Shown: positions 36,999-46,660 of the stretch, one piece after another | Position numbering within the stretch: the stretch's first letter is position 1 | Layout: each line of letters starts with the position of its first letter | From: Cupriavidus sp. U2 | GTDB lineage: Bacteria; Pseudomonadota; Gammaproteobacteria; Burkholderiales; Burkholderiaceae | Reading direction: 5' to 3' | NCBI RefSeq assembly: GCF_009663685.2 | Contig: NZ_RCOG02000003.1 | Location: 57,084-121,083, forward strand | DNA length: 64,000 nucleotides | Notes under the pieces: model-generated | What the model was told of the DNA's origin: nothing | Seen by the model: only the letters and a program-made list of their open reading frames with translations | Database searches by the model: none | Program-made: the position numbers and the translations under genes

Positions 36999-37214
36999 AG
37001 CTTCCTCCCATTGGTGGCCGACGATAGCCATCATGCGTCCAGCATAGGACACGGGCCGCGGCAGGTGCAGACGGCGCGCCCGCCCGGCACGTTGTGCAGC
37101 GCGGCGCAGCGCACGCACGGCCCGACGACAGCCGCGTCTCGCGCGACATGCGCCGCAAGATAGAAACTCTGCAAGCGTTTCAAACATTGCGGGACAACCC
37201 TGACGCTTCCGGCC

Positions 37215-37241
37215 TTGTATTCGCCACCCACGGCCTATACT
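37215..37241 (+). promoter_or_regulatory. Sigma-70-like promoter candidate of the small membrane protein gene
   Basis: TTGTAT and TATACT are separated by 15 bases, 33 bases before the ATG at 37274. The spacing is shorter than the usual 17. Confidence 0.4.
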
Positions 37242-37273
37242 GGGATCAGAACGAAACAAGACAGGAGACCGCC

Positions 37274-37456
37274 ATGATTCACGTACAGGCGCACGATCTT
37301 GTGTTTTTGATCCCCATGGCGCTCGTCGGGCTGTTGGCGATGGGTGCGATCCCGGTGGCCGCCAAGGCGCTGCGTATCAGCTGCCGGTGCGCGGGCGCAA
37401 TCATCGGGGTGCTCCTGGGGGTGCTCGTGCTGGAGGCGTTGCCGCTGCTGATATAG
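37274..37456 (+). CDS. Small hydrophobic membrane protein, 60 residues
   Basis: It has two predicted helices (LVFLIPMALVGLLAMGAIPVA, then CAGAIIGVLLGVLVLEALPLL) with a short basic loop containing two cysteines (ISCRCAG). ACAGGAGACCGCC stands before the ATG. No family is recognised. It is followed 48 bases on by another tiny gene. Confidence 0.65.
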   Translation: MIHVQAHDLVFLIPMALVGLLAMGAIPVAAKALRISCRCAGAIIGVLLGVLVLEALPLLI

Positions 37457-37504
37457 CTGCGCGGCCGCTGGAAGTGAAGCGCCTGTGAGAGAGAAGGAGG
37501 CGCG

Positions 37505-37678
37505 ATGTCATTGACACTGCTCGCTGCCTTGATGGCGGCGCTGCTGGTCCTGACCGTGGCGTCCGCGCTATGGCGATGCAGCCATCCCTTCCGGATGCGC
37601 TACACGCGATGCGCGCGCCGGCGCGCACGCGCCGGCCTGTGCAGGGAGTTGCGGCACAGGCACTCCCACATCCGCTGA
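37505..37678 (+). CDS. Small protein, one helix and an Arg-rich tail, 57 residues
   Basis: An N-terminal hydrophobic stretch (LTLLAALMAALLVLTVASALW) is followed by a tail with many Arg, His and Cys. AAGGAGG lies a few bases before the ATG, the strongest reason to call it. It is probably co-transcribed with the small gene before it and converges on rubredoxin. Function unknown. Confidence 0.5.
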   Translation: MSLTLLAALMAALLVLTVASALWRCSHPFRMRYTRCARRRARAGLCRELRHRHSHIR

Positions 37679-37692
37679 ATGCCTGCCGGAAC

Positions 37693-37881
37693 TCAGATCT
37701 CGATCATCGAGAAGTCACCCTTGCTGACGTCGCACTCGGGGCAACGCCAGTCCTCGGGGATCGCTTCCCAGCGCGTGCCAGGCGCGATGCCGTCCTCGGG
37801 CCAGCCCTGTTCCTCGTCGTACACCCACCCGCAAATCAGGCAAACCCAGGTCTTGTAGGCAATCGCTTCCTGCTCCAACAC
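37693..37881 (-). CDS. rubA: Rubredoxin
   Basis: A 62-residue electron carrier with one iron bound by four cysteines: Cys14 and Cys17 (CLIC), Cys47 and Cys50 (CPEC). The conserved [18 protein letters not shown] loop lies between them. It is slightly longer at the N-terminus than the classic 54 residues. It may serve alkane hydroxylase or peroxide reduction; no partner gene is close. Confidence 0.95.
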   Translation of the reverse strand: MLEQEAIAYKTWVCLICGWVYDEEQGWPEDGIAPGTRWEAIPEDWRCPECDVSKGDFSMIEI

Positions 37882-38007
37882 TCGCTCCTTTTGATCGTCA
37901 ATCGGTCAGTCCGGGGCGAATGATACGCGGTTTCGGTGCGGGCACCCGGGCTGCGGCGTTCGAAGCTTTCGTTCAAACGCCGCACCGGGCAGCATGTCGG
38001 GCGACGG

Positions 38008-41000
38008 CTATTGCCGGATCGAGAAGTCGACGCGGTTGGGCGTGCCCTTGTCCTTGATGCCCTCGGCGGTCAGCTTCGGCGCCGTCAGGAACAGCTTCGA
38101 ATCGGGCACCTTGCCGTCCCGTTCCAGCGACTGCTTGACCGCCAGCGCGCGCTGGTCCGCCAGCGCACGCAGTTCGGCATCGGTGACCGGGGCGTTTTCC
38201 AGCAGCAGTTTTTCCATTTCGGCCGGCGGCAGCGACTTGTTCAGGCCGATAAAATTCTTCGGTTTCTTGAACGACTCGCGCTTGTACACCGCTTCGAGGT
38301 ACTTTGGATACTCCTGCTTCGACACGGTCACCTTGGCACCCTGGTCGCCGCCCTCGCCTTCCTCGGCCTGCACGCCAGCCTGGGCCGACCGGCGCAGGTC
38401 GCGCTGCTTGGCTTCGGCCACGCGCTGGTCCAGCCAGACGCGGCGCGCGCCATCGGCATCAGTCGCCGGATCGATACGCCCGCTGATTTCCAGCCGCAGC
38501 GAGGGGCGGTCGTTCAGCGCCTTGCCCACCGTCTCGATTTTCTTGCGCCCCTCATCGGTCAGCGTGGACGATCCCGGCGCGAACTCGATATAGCCAAGCT
38601 CCTCGCCGTTGCCACCGAACGCCGAGGCGATCAGCGAAAACGGTGATGTGATCGCCTTGGTCAGCAGGTTCACGATCACGCGCATGATCACGCCGCCAAT
38701 GCTGAACTCGGGATCCGACAGCGAGCCCGACACCGGCAGGTTGATGTCGATCACGCCATTGCGGTCCTTGAGCAGCGACACGGCCAGCAGCACCGGCAGC
38801 TTCACGGCATCGGGGCTGTCCACCTTGTCGCCGAACGTGAGTTGGTCCAGGTACAGGTGGTTCCTCGCGTCCAGCTTGCCATTCTCGATCTTGTACGCCA
38901 CATCGACCGTCAGCTTGCCCTTGGTGATGGGGTAGCCGGCGTACTTGGCCGCGTACGGCGTCAGGCGTGTCAGTTCCACGCCGGCAGCCTTGGCCGCGAT
39001 GTCCAGATAGAGCTGCTCGCCCAGCGGATTGAGCTTGCCGCTGATGCTGACCGGCGCGTCGTCGTCGAGCCGGCCGTCGAGCACCAGGTCCGCCGGCGTG
39101 GGATCGGCCGACGACACCTTCGACACCGAGCCCTTCATGTCGGTCAGGTTGGCCGAGTAGTTCGGCTTGACGAAGAAGTCCGAGAAGTTGATGTTGCCCT
39201 TGTTGATCGTCACGCCGCCCAGGCGAATCTGGGGTTTCGGGCCGGCCGCTTGCCTGGCGGGTGCGGCCTGCGGTGCGGGCCTGGCCTCCGGGGCCGACGC
39301 CGGGCTGGCCTGCGTCAGGCTCGTGGACGGCGCCGCCTCGCCCTTCTCGGCACCGCCGGCCACCACGTCCTGCAGGTTCAGCCGGCCGTTGGCATTGAGA
39401 ATCACGCGCGCATAGAAGTCGTTCAGCGCCACGTTGCTCACGCCAACCTGCATCGGCCCCTTGGCATCGTCCATGCTGAAGTCGATACCATTGACCGCCA
39501 GTGCGCGCCAGCGCAGGAAGTCATCCCCGGAAATGCGATCGACGGTACGCACGTTGCTCGCAAAGGCGTTGCCGCTGAAGCGCACGGCGATCGGCTTGCC
39601 GGCTGGCGCGTCGTACGCCACCTTGCCCTTGACCGTCATCGTGCCGCTGCGCAGCGCCGCGTTGAAGCGATCGGCCAGATAAGGCTGCAGCGGCGCCATA
39701 TCGAGATCGCGCAGGTCCAGTTGCAGTTGCGCGGCGGGCCCGGTCGGCACCACCTGCCCGTCGATGTTCATCACGCCCTTGCGGCCGCTTTCGGCATGCA
39801 GCTTCATCGGCAACGCGCCCGGCGACAGCGGCCACGTGATGGTGCCGGTGCTCAGTCCGATATTGCGGAACTGGTGGATCACCGGACGGCCGTGATTGAC
39901 TTCAGCAGGTGCGTAGTCCGCCAGCCGTGCCTCGCCACCGTCCACGGCCACCTTGCCCACGCGCACCTTCCAGCCGGGCGCCGCCGCACCGCCATTGGCC
40001 TGCGGTGCCGGCTTCGCAGCGGCCTTCTGGTCCGCTGCCTTCTGTTCGGCAGATTCGGTGGCCCAGATTTGCGCCGATTCCAGCAGCTCGCCGCGACGAT
40101 CGCGCGTGGCCGCGATGCGCGGCTTCACCAGCGCCACTTGCCCGGCTTCGAAAGTCTGTTTGGCCAGATCGAGCTGGATATCGTCCAGGATCAGCTTGTC
40201 GGCATGGATCAGCGGCAGGTTGGCGCCTGCGGTATCCGCCACGCGCGCCGTACGTGCCGCCCGGGCACCGCGCCGGGCCGATGCGGCCTTGGCATCGTCA
40301 TCGCTGTCATTGGCGGCGGCCGATGCGCCTGACGCGGCCGGCACCTTGACCGGATCGCGCGTAGCCACATAGACCGGCGACAATTCGACGCGCGATTTCT
40401 GCAACGTGAACTGGAACACTGGCTGCGTCCACGCCATCGTGTAATGCAGCGCGGCGTTGACGGCCGTCTCGCCCAGCTGGCTGTGCAGCGCGCGCGGCCA
40501 CCACGCCGAGAAGCCTTGCGGCCGCAGGCCCGCCGTTTCCAGCGTGCCCGTCAGCGTGCCCTGCTTCAGGCCCAGTTCACCAGTGTGCTTGACGGTCTGC
40601 CCGTTGGCGATCGTGATATTGGCGTCAAGCTTCGCGGGCTTGTCGCCGGTACTGGCGAGATTGACGATATCGACGTTGACCTGGCCGATGTCGAGCTTGC
40701 CGGGGCCCGATGGCGCCAGTTCGTCGACAAACCCGAGCCTGGCTTCCTTGACCGTAACGCGGTCCACGGCATACGACCACGGCACCTCCTCGGCCTTCGG
40801 CGGCGCCTGAACGCCTGCTGCCGCAGGCGCGGATGCCGATGCAGCCGAAGCAGCCGATGTCGGTGCGGCCTTGGCCGGGGCCTGTGCCGCGGCCTTCGGT
40901 GCTGGGGCCGCTGCCGGCAGAAAGGCGGTGGCCAGGTTCAGCGTACCGTCCCGGCGACGCAGCGCCTGCAGGTCGAATCCCTCCAGTTCGATGCTTTTCA

Positions 41001-41976
41001 CATGTGCCGTGTGCGCCAGCGGCTGCACGCGGTCCAGATCGACGGCCAGACGTCCGGCCTTGACGATCGGCGCTCCGGCGTGCGTCTGCACGTCGGCATC
41101 GCGCAGCGCGATCGTGCCGGATACATACAGGTCCTGCTTGTCCTTTTCCTGCCGGAAGCCCACCTTCAGCCGGGTATCGACGAGACCGCCCTTGACCTCC
41201 GCATCCTTCAGTTTTGGCGCGAATGCCATGTACTTCGCCAATTCCAGACCGTCCAGATTCACGTTGAGGTCGGTCTGGTGACTATCGGAAAACGGTTGCG
41301 ATGTACCGTCCAGCGCCAGCGGCGTGCCATTGATCTTGGCAAACAATGACGGCCGCGTATTGATGGCTACATCGTGCGGCAGGTTCGACAGGAACGGCAG
41401 GGTCAGCGTGAAGTTCTCCACGCGCTGCACGGTATCGAGCAGCTTGTCGTCATAGACGAAGCTGCTGTTGGACACGGCGATATTGCTGACCGAGAACCGC
41501 GCCGGCTTGCTGTCGGCCGGTTTGGGCGGCTGGGCGGCAAAGCGTTCCTGGATGTCGGCAAAGCTCATGCGGCCGTCGGCATTGCGCACCACATGCACGC
41601 TGAGCCGGTCCACATGCAGGAAATCAACCACCGGCGCCAGATGCCAGATCGACGCGGCCGAGGTATTGGCCTCGACCTCGCCCAGCGTCAGCATGGGCGT
41701 CTTGCCATCGGGCTCGAAAATGGTCAGGTCGTTCAGCGTCGCGCCCAGTTCGAATGGCCGCACCTGCGCGCCACCCAGCGTGACCTTGCGGCCCAGCGCC
41801 TCGGTCGCGTTCTTTTCTACCAGGTATTTGATCAGCGGCGGCCCGCCAACATAGCCGGCCAGTCCGAAAACAGCCAGCGCGGCCACCACGCCGCCGGCGA
41901 CGCGCACGGCCACGCGCCGGCGCGGCGTTGCCATGGCCGCCCCTGTTGCAGCCTGGATGGAATCCTTGAAAGCCAT
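38008..41976 (-). CDS. Giant AsmA-like DUF748 protein with OmpA-like C-terminus
   Basis: A 1322-residue protein with one N-terminal membrane helix (about residues 27-45). A long periplasmic AsmA/DUF748-type beta-repeat body follows (FELGATLNDLTIFEPDGKTP, LDGRLDDDAPVSISGKLNPL, VDINLPVSGSLSDPEFSIGG). Low-complexity Ala/Pro linkers lie near residues 350-390 and 890-930. Toward the C-terminus, IEFAPGSSTLTDEGRKKIETVGKALND resembles OmpA-type peptidoglycan-binding domains. AsmA-like proteins are thought to bridge the envelope and move phospholipids, so a bridge role is the best guess. It diverges from the MFS gene. Confidence 0.87.
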   Translation of the reverse strand: MAFKDSIQAATGAAMATPRRRVAVRVAGGVVAALAVFGLAGYVGGPPLIKYLVEKNATEALGRKVTLGGAQVRPFELGATLNDLTIFEPDGKTPMLTLGEVEANTSAASIWHLAPVVDFLHVDRLSVHVVRNADGRMSFADIQERFAAQPPKPADSKPARFSVSNIAVSNSSFVYDDKLLDTVQRVENFTLTLPFLSNLPHDVAINTRPSLFAKINGTPLALDGTSQPFSDSHQTDLNVNLDGLELAKYMAFAPKLKDAEVKGGLVDTRLKVGFRQEKDKQDLYVSGTIALRDADVQTHAGAPIVKAGRLAVDLDRVQPLAHTAHVKSIELEGFDLQALRRRDGTLNLATAFLPAAAPAPKAAAQAPAKAAPTSAASAASASAPAAAGVQAPPKAEEVPWSYAVDRVTVKEARLGFVDELAPSGPGKLDIGQVNVDIVNLASTGDKPAKLDANITIANGQTVKHTGELGLKQGTLTGTLETAGLRPQGFSAWWPRALHSQLGETAVNAALHYTMAWTQPVFQFTLQKSRVELSPVYVATRDPVKVPAASGASAAANDSDDDAKAASARRGARAARTARVADTAGANLPLIHADKLILDDIQLDLAKQTFEAGQVALVKPRIAATRDRRGELLESAQIWATESAEQKAADQKAAAKPAPQANGGAAAPGWKVRVGKVAVDGGEARLADYAPAEVNHGRPVIHQFRNIGLSTGTITWPLSPGALPMKLHAESGRKGVMNIDGQVVPTGPAAQLQLDLRDLDMAPLQPYLADRFNAALRSGTMTVKGKVAYDAPAGKPIAVRFSGNAFASNVRTVDRISGDDFLRWRALAVNGIDFSMDDAKGPMQVGVSNVALNDFYARVILNANGRLNLQDVVAGGAEKGEAAPSTSLTQASPASAPEARPAPQAAPARQAAGPKPQIRLGGVTINKGNINFSDFFVKPNYSANLTDMKGSVSKVSSADPTPADLVLDGRLDDDAPVSISGKLNPLGEQLYLDIAAKAAGVELTRLTPYAAKYAGYPITKGKLTVDVAYKIENGKLDARNHLYLDQLTFGDKVDSPDAVKLPVLLAVSLLKDRNGVIDINLPVSGSLSDPEFSIGGVIMRVIVNLLTKAITSPFSLIASAFGGNGEELGYIEFAPGSSTLTDEGRKKIETVGKALNDRPSLRLEISGRIDPATDADGARRVWLDQRVAEAKQRDLRRSAQAGVQAEEGEGGDQGAKVTVSKQEYPKYLEAVYKRESFKKPKNFIGLNKSLPPAEMEKLLLENAPVTDAELRALADQRALAVKQSLERDGKVPDSKLFLTAPKLTAEGIKDKGTPNRVDFSIRQ

Positions 41977-42277
41977 GTCACCCCAGAATATATGACCCCG
42001 CGCATTTCGCGCTTTGTGCCCCGGATTTCACTTGCTTTTGTATTATGGAGACGGATTATGGCAGCGCGACGGCCGATTTAGTATTCAATCTGATCAAAAT
42101 CGCAGATGAAACACATCGATCTGGTATCTTTACGCCTTTGCGAAGCGTCCCGTCGTGCCTGCCGGCTTACCCGCCGGCCCCGGTTCGCCAAGTTCGTGTC
42201 GTCACCCCTCGGCCGTCTTCCTCCACGTCATCCGTGTTGCGCGCTTCGCATGTGAATGTATCCATGCGAGTCTTTTC
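41977..42277. promoter_or_regulatory. Divergent control region between DUF748 and MFS genes
   Basis: These 301 bases include an AT-richer part at about 42015-42130. TATTAT at 42041-42046 could be a -10 box for the MFS gene, but no good -35 is found 17 bases before it. Nothing gene-like was seen. Confidence 0.3.
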
Positions 42278-43588
42278 ATGTCCACGTCCAGCAGTACTGC
42301 CGGGGAACTGGGCGCGCAAGGCGGCCACGCCGCCCGCCCGCTGACCGGCCAGGACTACAAGACGCTTGCCCTTGCAGCATTGGGCGGTGCGCTTGAGTTC
42401 TACGATTTTATTATTTTTGTCTTTTTCGCCAAGGTCATTGGCCAGCTGTTCTTCCCGGCTTCGGTGCCGGACTGGCTGCGCCTGCTGCAGACCTTCGGCA
42501 TTTTCGCGGCCGGCTACCTGGCGCGCCCGCTGGGCGGCATCATCATGGCGCACTTCGGCGACCTGCTGGGCCGCAAGAAGATGTTTACGCTGTCGATCCT
42601 GCTGATGTCGGTGCCAACGCTGCTGATGGGCCTGCTGCCCACCTACGCGACCATCGGCCTGCTGGCCCCGGTGCTGCTGCTGGTGCTGCGCATCCTGCAA
42701 GGTGCCGCCGTGGGTGGCGAAGTGCCGGGTGCCTGGGTGTTCGTGTCCGAACACGTGCCCAAGCGCCACATCGGCTATGCCTGCGGCACGCTGACGGCGG
42801 GCCTGACGGCAGGCATCCTGCTGGGCTCGCTGGTGGCCACCGGCATCAATGCGATCTTCGATCCGCAGGAACTCCTCGCCCATGGCTGGCGCTTGCCGTT
42901 CGTGCTGGGCGGCATCTTCGGCGTGGGGTCGATGTACCTGCGCCGCTGGCTGCACGAGACGCCGGTGTTCGCCGAACTGCAGCAGCGCAAGGCGCTCGCC
43001 GCCGAAATGCCGCTGAAGGCCGTGGTGCGCGACCATCGCGGCGCCGTGCTGATCTCGGTGCTGCTGACCTGGATGCTGTCGGCCGGCATCGTGGTGGTGA
43101 TCCTGCTGACCCCCACCTACCTGCAGACGCTGTTCGGCTTCGACGCCCGCACGGCGCTGGTTGCCAACAGTGCGGCCACGCTGTTCCTGTCGATTGGCTG
43201 CGTGGTGGCCGGCGTGCTGGCCGACCGCATCGGCGCCCGCCTGACGCTGTCCATCGGCGGCGCGCTGCTGGCGGCGACGGCCTACCTGCTGTACACCACC
43301 ATCGGCACGCGCCCTGACCTGCTGCTGCCGCTGTACGCACTGGCTGGCTTCTTCGTCGGCACGATCGGCGCGGTGCCGTATGTGCTGGTGCATGCCTTCC
43401 CGGCGCAGGTGCGTTTCTCGGGCCTGTCCTTCTCGTACAACGTCTCGTACGCGATCTTCGGCGGGCTGACGCCTGTCATCGTCTCGCTGATGCTGAAGAC
43501 CGACAAGCTGGCCCCGGCGCACTACGTGGTCGGTGTCTGCGTCATGGGCATCATCACCGCACTGTTCGTGCGCAAGCGGGAAGCCTGA
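42278..43588 (+). CDS. MFS transporter of the metabolite:H+ symporter type
   Basis: A 436-residue carrier with 12 helices. The signatures GALEFYDFIIFVFFAKVI in helix 1, RPLGGIIMAHFGDLLGRKK between helices 2 and 3, and LRILQGAAVGGEVPGAWVFV fit the MHS/ProP-like group that imports carboxylates, shikimate or betaine by proton symport. Substrate unknown. ATG 42278 opens MSTSSSTAGELG; the frame before it is not protein-like. A strong terminator shared with the esterase gene follows. Confidence 0.93.
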   Translation: MSTSSSTAGELGAQGGHAARPLTGQDYKTLALAALGGALEFYDFIIFVFFAKVIGQLFFPASVPDWLRLLQTFGIFAAGYLARPLGGIIMAHFGDLLGRKKMFTLSILLMSVPTLLMGLLPTYATIGLLAPVLLLVLRILQGAAVGGEVPGAWVFVSEHVPKRHIGYACGTLTAGLTAGILLGSLVATGINAIFDPQELLAHGWRLPFVLGGIFGVGSMYLRRWLHETPVFAELQQRKALAAEMPLKAVVRDHRGAVLISVLLTWMLSAGIVVVILLTPTYLQTLFGFDARTALVANSAATLFLSIGCVVAGVLADRIGARLTLSIGGALLAATAYLLYTTIGTRPDLLLPLYALAGFFVGTIGAVPYVLVHAFPAQVRFSGLSFSYNVSYAIFGGLTPVIVSLMLKTDKLAPAHYVVGVCVMGIITALFVRKREA

Positions 43589-43625
43589 TTTACGGCATCA
43601 CCGCGTTTTCCGGCACGTCCGGATG

Positions 43626-43659
43626 AAAAAAGGGGAAGGCCAGAAGCCTTCCCCTTTTT
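43626..43659. terminator. Bidirectional Rho-independent terminator
   Basis: The stem AAAAAGGGGAAGGC/GCCTTCCCCTTTTT encloses the loop CAGAA, with T-runs on both strands. It serves the MFS gene and the converging esterase gene. Confidence 0.92.
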
Positions 43660-43678
43660 CCATTCCACGGCGGCCGCA

Positions 43679-44749
43679 TCATGCCGCGCGGCGATGCTGC
43701 CGGAAGAACTGCCACATCATCCAGCTTGCGTCCGGCCCAACGTCGCTGTGGTACTGCACGCTGGCGTCGCCACCGCTCCACGCGTGGTCCAGACCGGCCA
43801 CCTCCACCAGCCGCACGACGTCGCGATTCCATCGGCCAAAGCGGGCTTCCCGATAGTCGCCCGCTTCCAGCGGCGGCGCATCGTTGGCGCAGTCCAGACG
43901 CGCGCCGGTGCGTTCGCTCAGCCCGTTGTAGGTCAGAAACTGGCGGGCCAGCAGGCGGCCATTGATGGGATTCACGGCGTCATCGGTCATGCCGTGCACG
44001 ACGATCGCGGGCATCTCCGGGCCGCCCGGCGTCACGCCGGCGGCATCGAGCAGCAAAGCCGGTTCCAGCTCGGTGCCATGCCGCATCGCCTTCAGGCCCG
44101 CGCCCGGATTACCGGCCGCGCCGATCACGACGCCCGAGTGCAAACCCACCGCCGCGACTTTTTCCGGATAACGCAGCGCCACCACGGCAGCCATGGCCGC
44201 CCCGGCGGACAAACCCGCCAGATAAATCTCGCCTGTGCGCACGTCAGGCCGGCTGGACAGTTCGTCGATCAGCATGGCCACGGCCTGCGCCTCGCGACCG
44301 CCCACGCCGTCGCCCAGGTCGAACCATTGCCAGCAGCGGTGTACGGAGCGGCGCAACGGCTGCTGCGGGTAAGCCACCATGAATCCCTCGCGCTCGGCCA
44401 GTGCGTTCATGCGCGTGCCGGCAGCCAGGTCTTCGGGCGTCTGCTGGCAGCCGTGCAGCATCACCACCAGCGGCAACGCGCCCTTGGCGCCAGACGGAAT
44501 ATAGAGACGATACGACAGCTGCGGCACCAGCTCGCCCGGCAGCGGTTCCAGGCCCAGCTTGTGGGATTGCCACGATCCGGGCAGTTCGGCTGGCGCGGGC
44601 TCACCCGCGGGGTGTCGCAGCCGCCTTGCAGCCGGCTGCGCCGGATCAAGGCGCCCCAGCCAGGAACGAATTTGCTTCGCGGCCTGGGAGTGCGGGCGAC
44701 CGAATTGTCGCCACTGTGCATCCCAGGTCGGAGACAGGCTTTTGGCCAT
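43679..44749 (-). CDS. PHB-depolymerase-family esterase
   Basis: A 356-residue alpha/beta-hydrolase of the PHB depolymerase/LpqC esterase group. It has LPLVVMLHGCQQTPEDLAAG, the nucleophile Ser181 in GLSAGAAMA, the acid loop VVHGMTDDAVNP and the His in VAGLDHAWSGGD. No signal peptide, so it is probably intracellular or not a true extracellular depolymerase. ATG 44749 has AGGAG 7 bases before it; the in-frame ATG 44767 is less well placed. Role inferred: short-chain ester or PHB-oligomer breakdown. Confidence 0.9.
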   Translation of the reverse strand: MAKSLSPTWDAQWRQFGRPHSQAAKQIRSWLGRLDPAQPAARRLRHPAGEPAPAELPGSWQSHKLGLEPLPGELVPQLSYRLYIPSGAKGALPLVVMLHGCQQTPEDLAAGTRMNALAEREGFMVAYPQQPLRRSVHRCWQWFDLGDGVGGREAQAVAMLIDELSSRPDVRTGEIYLAGLSAGAAMAAVVALRYPEKVAAVGLHSGVVIGAAGNPGAGLKAMRHGTELEPALLLDAAGVTPGGPEMPAIVVHGMTDDAVNPINGRLLARQFLTYNGLSERTGARLDCANDAPPLEAGDYREARFGRWNRDVVRLVEVAGLDHAWSGGDASVQYHSDVGPDASWMMWQFFRQHRRAA

Positions 44750-45031
44750 ATGAAGACTCCTGCTCATCTAGGAACGAGTCTCCTCCTCTATTTGTGCGAC
44801 GCAGCATAACACAGGCGAAGTGACGAACTGCCGTCATTGTCTGCAAGATGCAACATGAATTTTGGAAACAAAGATTCCCTTGTGGGAATCGTCCTGCCCC
44901 GAACGGGGGGAATGCCTTCGAAAAAACTTACGTCATGGCGACGAAAGAATGCAGAACGGCGGCAAATCCATGCCATTTACGGACATTTATACTGAAACGC
45001 ATAAACACCCCATGGACCGATCGGCGCGACG

Positions 45032-45775
45032 ATGTCCTTCGAACGTCCCGGCGCAAGCGCCCCATCCTGCACAATTTGTCCATTCCGTCAGGCATGTCGC
45101 CATGCCTGCGGCGATAGCGCATTGCGGGCACCCGTGCCGCTTGCGCCCGGTCGGGTGCGGTTACGGGCTGGCGACGTGCTTTATGCGCAGGGCCGGCCCA
45201 CACTGGCGGTCTTCCCCCTGCGCACGGGTGGGCTGAAGCAGGTCTACGAATCCCGTCTGGGATGGCGGCAGGTAAGCGGCTTTTTTCAGTGCGGCGATGT
45301 ATGCGGCCTGGAGCCGAACGAATCCGCCGCCCATGGGGCCAGCGCCGTTGCACTTCAGGACAGCGAGTGCTGCACCATCCCCATCGAGGCTTTGCACGAG
45401 AGCCTTGCCGATCCGGCATTGCGCGCCGCCATTCTGGCCAACCTGCGGCGGCAGGCCGGGCGTCAAGCCGAACTGATGGTGGCCATTGGGTCGATGAAGG
45501 CGTCGCAACGGCTGGCCATGCTGCTGCTCGACCTGGCCGCAGAACAGGCGCGTCGCGGCATTTCCGACGGCGGATTGACGCTGGCGATGACGCGTAATGA
45601 CATCGCCAGCTACCTTGGCCTGACCCTGGAAACAGTGTCCCGGCTGCTATCGCGCTTCCGGTCGGTGGGACTGATCACGGTACGGCACCGCATGCTGCGG
45701 ATCGTCGATCCAGACGGGCTGGCAGACGTCTACGCGGACCCCGACCGCGTGGCGCTGCGGGGCCCGGGCGACTGA
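45032..45775 (+). CDS. fnr: FNR-type Crp-family regulator with Fe-S cysteines
   Basis: A 247-residue regulator. The N-terminus holds CTIC-N5-CRHAC (Cys13, Cys16, Cys22, Cys26), and Cys114 stands in SECCTIPIEAL, the counterpart of Cys122 in E. coli FNR, so it can hold an oxygen-sensitive [4Fe-4S] cluster. The cyclic-nucleotide-like domain fills the middle. The HTH MTRNDIASYLGLTLETVSRLL has the E..SR recognition residues of FNR, predicting a TTGAT-N4-ATCAA site. It is probably the master switch for low oxygen or one of several paralogues. Converges on the DUF2950 gene. Confidence 0.9.
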   Translation: MSFERPGASAPSCTICPFRQACRHACGDSALRAPVPLAPGRVRLRAGDVLYAQGRPTLAVFPLRTGGLKQVYESRLGWRQVSGFFQCGDVCGLEPNESAAHGASAVALQDSECCTIPIEALHESLADPALRAAILANLRRQAGRQAELMVAIGSMKASQRLAMLLLDLAAEQARRGISDGGLTLAMTRNDIASYLGLTLETVSRLLSRFRSVGLITVRHRMLRIVDPDGLADVYADPDRVALRGPGD

Positions 45776-45782
45776 AGATCCC

Positions 45783-46658
45783 CTACTCCTTTGCCACCGG
45801 CTTCCACCCTTGCGGCGCGAACGTCCGGATGGCCGCAGCGCGCGACGCCGTAGCCTTGCCCAGGTCGCGCTCGTAGAAACGGCGCTCGCTGTCCAGCATG
45901 AACGAATGCACGCCGGAATCGCCATAGCGCGCCGGCCATGCGATGAACGCGAATTTTGCGTCGCTGCCCTTCGGCGGCGCGATGACGCGGTAGCGATAGC
46001 CGAAGAACGCCTCGTCGGGCGGCGTCTCCGGTCCCATGGCCAGGGCATCCGGCCCCAGCGGACTGTCGTTTTCCTTCGATGCCGACGGCCAGTACAGGCC
46101 ATTGGTCTTGCCCGGCGTGCTGACCAGTTGCCCGGCGTAGGCGCCCTTGCCCACCTGCTCGGCATAGCGTTGCTGGGCATCGGCCAGCTGCAGCAGCGTG
46201 TCCATGGCGACGATCTCGTTGCGGCCGATCCGGCGAACCCTGACCTCGCGCTCGCCTGCCGTCAGGTCGAACTGCCATCCCGCCTTGCGTTTCACGATCG
46301 GCACCGGAAACGTCCAGCCGCTGCCGCCCACTTCCACGCTGGCGCTATTCTCGCCGTCCTTGCGGACAGCATGGTGATTGGCCCAGGCGCCGAGAAAATC
46401 GTAGATGTCCTGCTGGTCCAGATGTGGCGGCACGATCCGGCGATACTGCGCGCCCAGCACGCGCTTGAGCGCGTCGGTATCGCTGCGTGCCACGCCATCG
46501 CCCAGCGCGTCCATGGCCGCCTCGGGTGACGGGAAAACCTGCTGCGCCAACGCCACGGCCGGCGCAGACATCGACGCGCCGACCAGCACGGCCATGGCCA
46601 GCGCGCGCAACGACTTCCAACCGCGTGCGTTTCCGCGAGTTCCCTGGTTGTGCTTCAT
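45783..46658 (-). CDS. DUF2950 secreted protein
   Basis: A 291-residue protein with a signal peptide (cut near ALAQQ, residue 39). The body matches DUF2950 (VFPSPEAAMDALGDGVARSDTDALKRVLG; FFGYRYRVIAPPKGSDAKFAFIAWPARYGDSGV). Its partner DUF3300 gene lies just 2 bases upstream on the same strand, a pair conserved in many proteobacteria. Function unknown; envelope location inferred. Confidence 0.92.
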   Translation of the reverse strand: MKHNQGTRGNARGWKSLRALAMAVLVGASMSAPAVALAQQVFPSPEAAMDALGDGVARSDTDALKRVLGAQYRRIVPPHLDQQDIYDFLGAWANHHAVRKDGENSASVEVGGSGWTFPVPIVKRKAGWQFDLTAGEREVRVRRIGRNEIVAMDTLLQLADAQQRYAEQVGKGAYAGQLVSTPGKTNGLYWPSASKENDSPLGPDALAMGPETPPDEAFFGYRYRVIAPPKGSDAKFAFIAWPARYGDSGVHSFMLDSERRFYERDLGKATASRAAAIRTFAPQGWKPVAKE

Positions 46659-46660
46659 CG

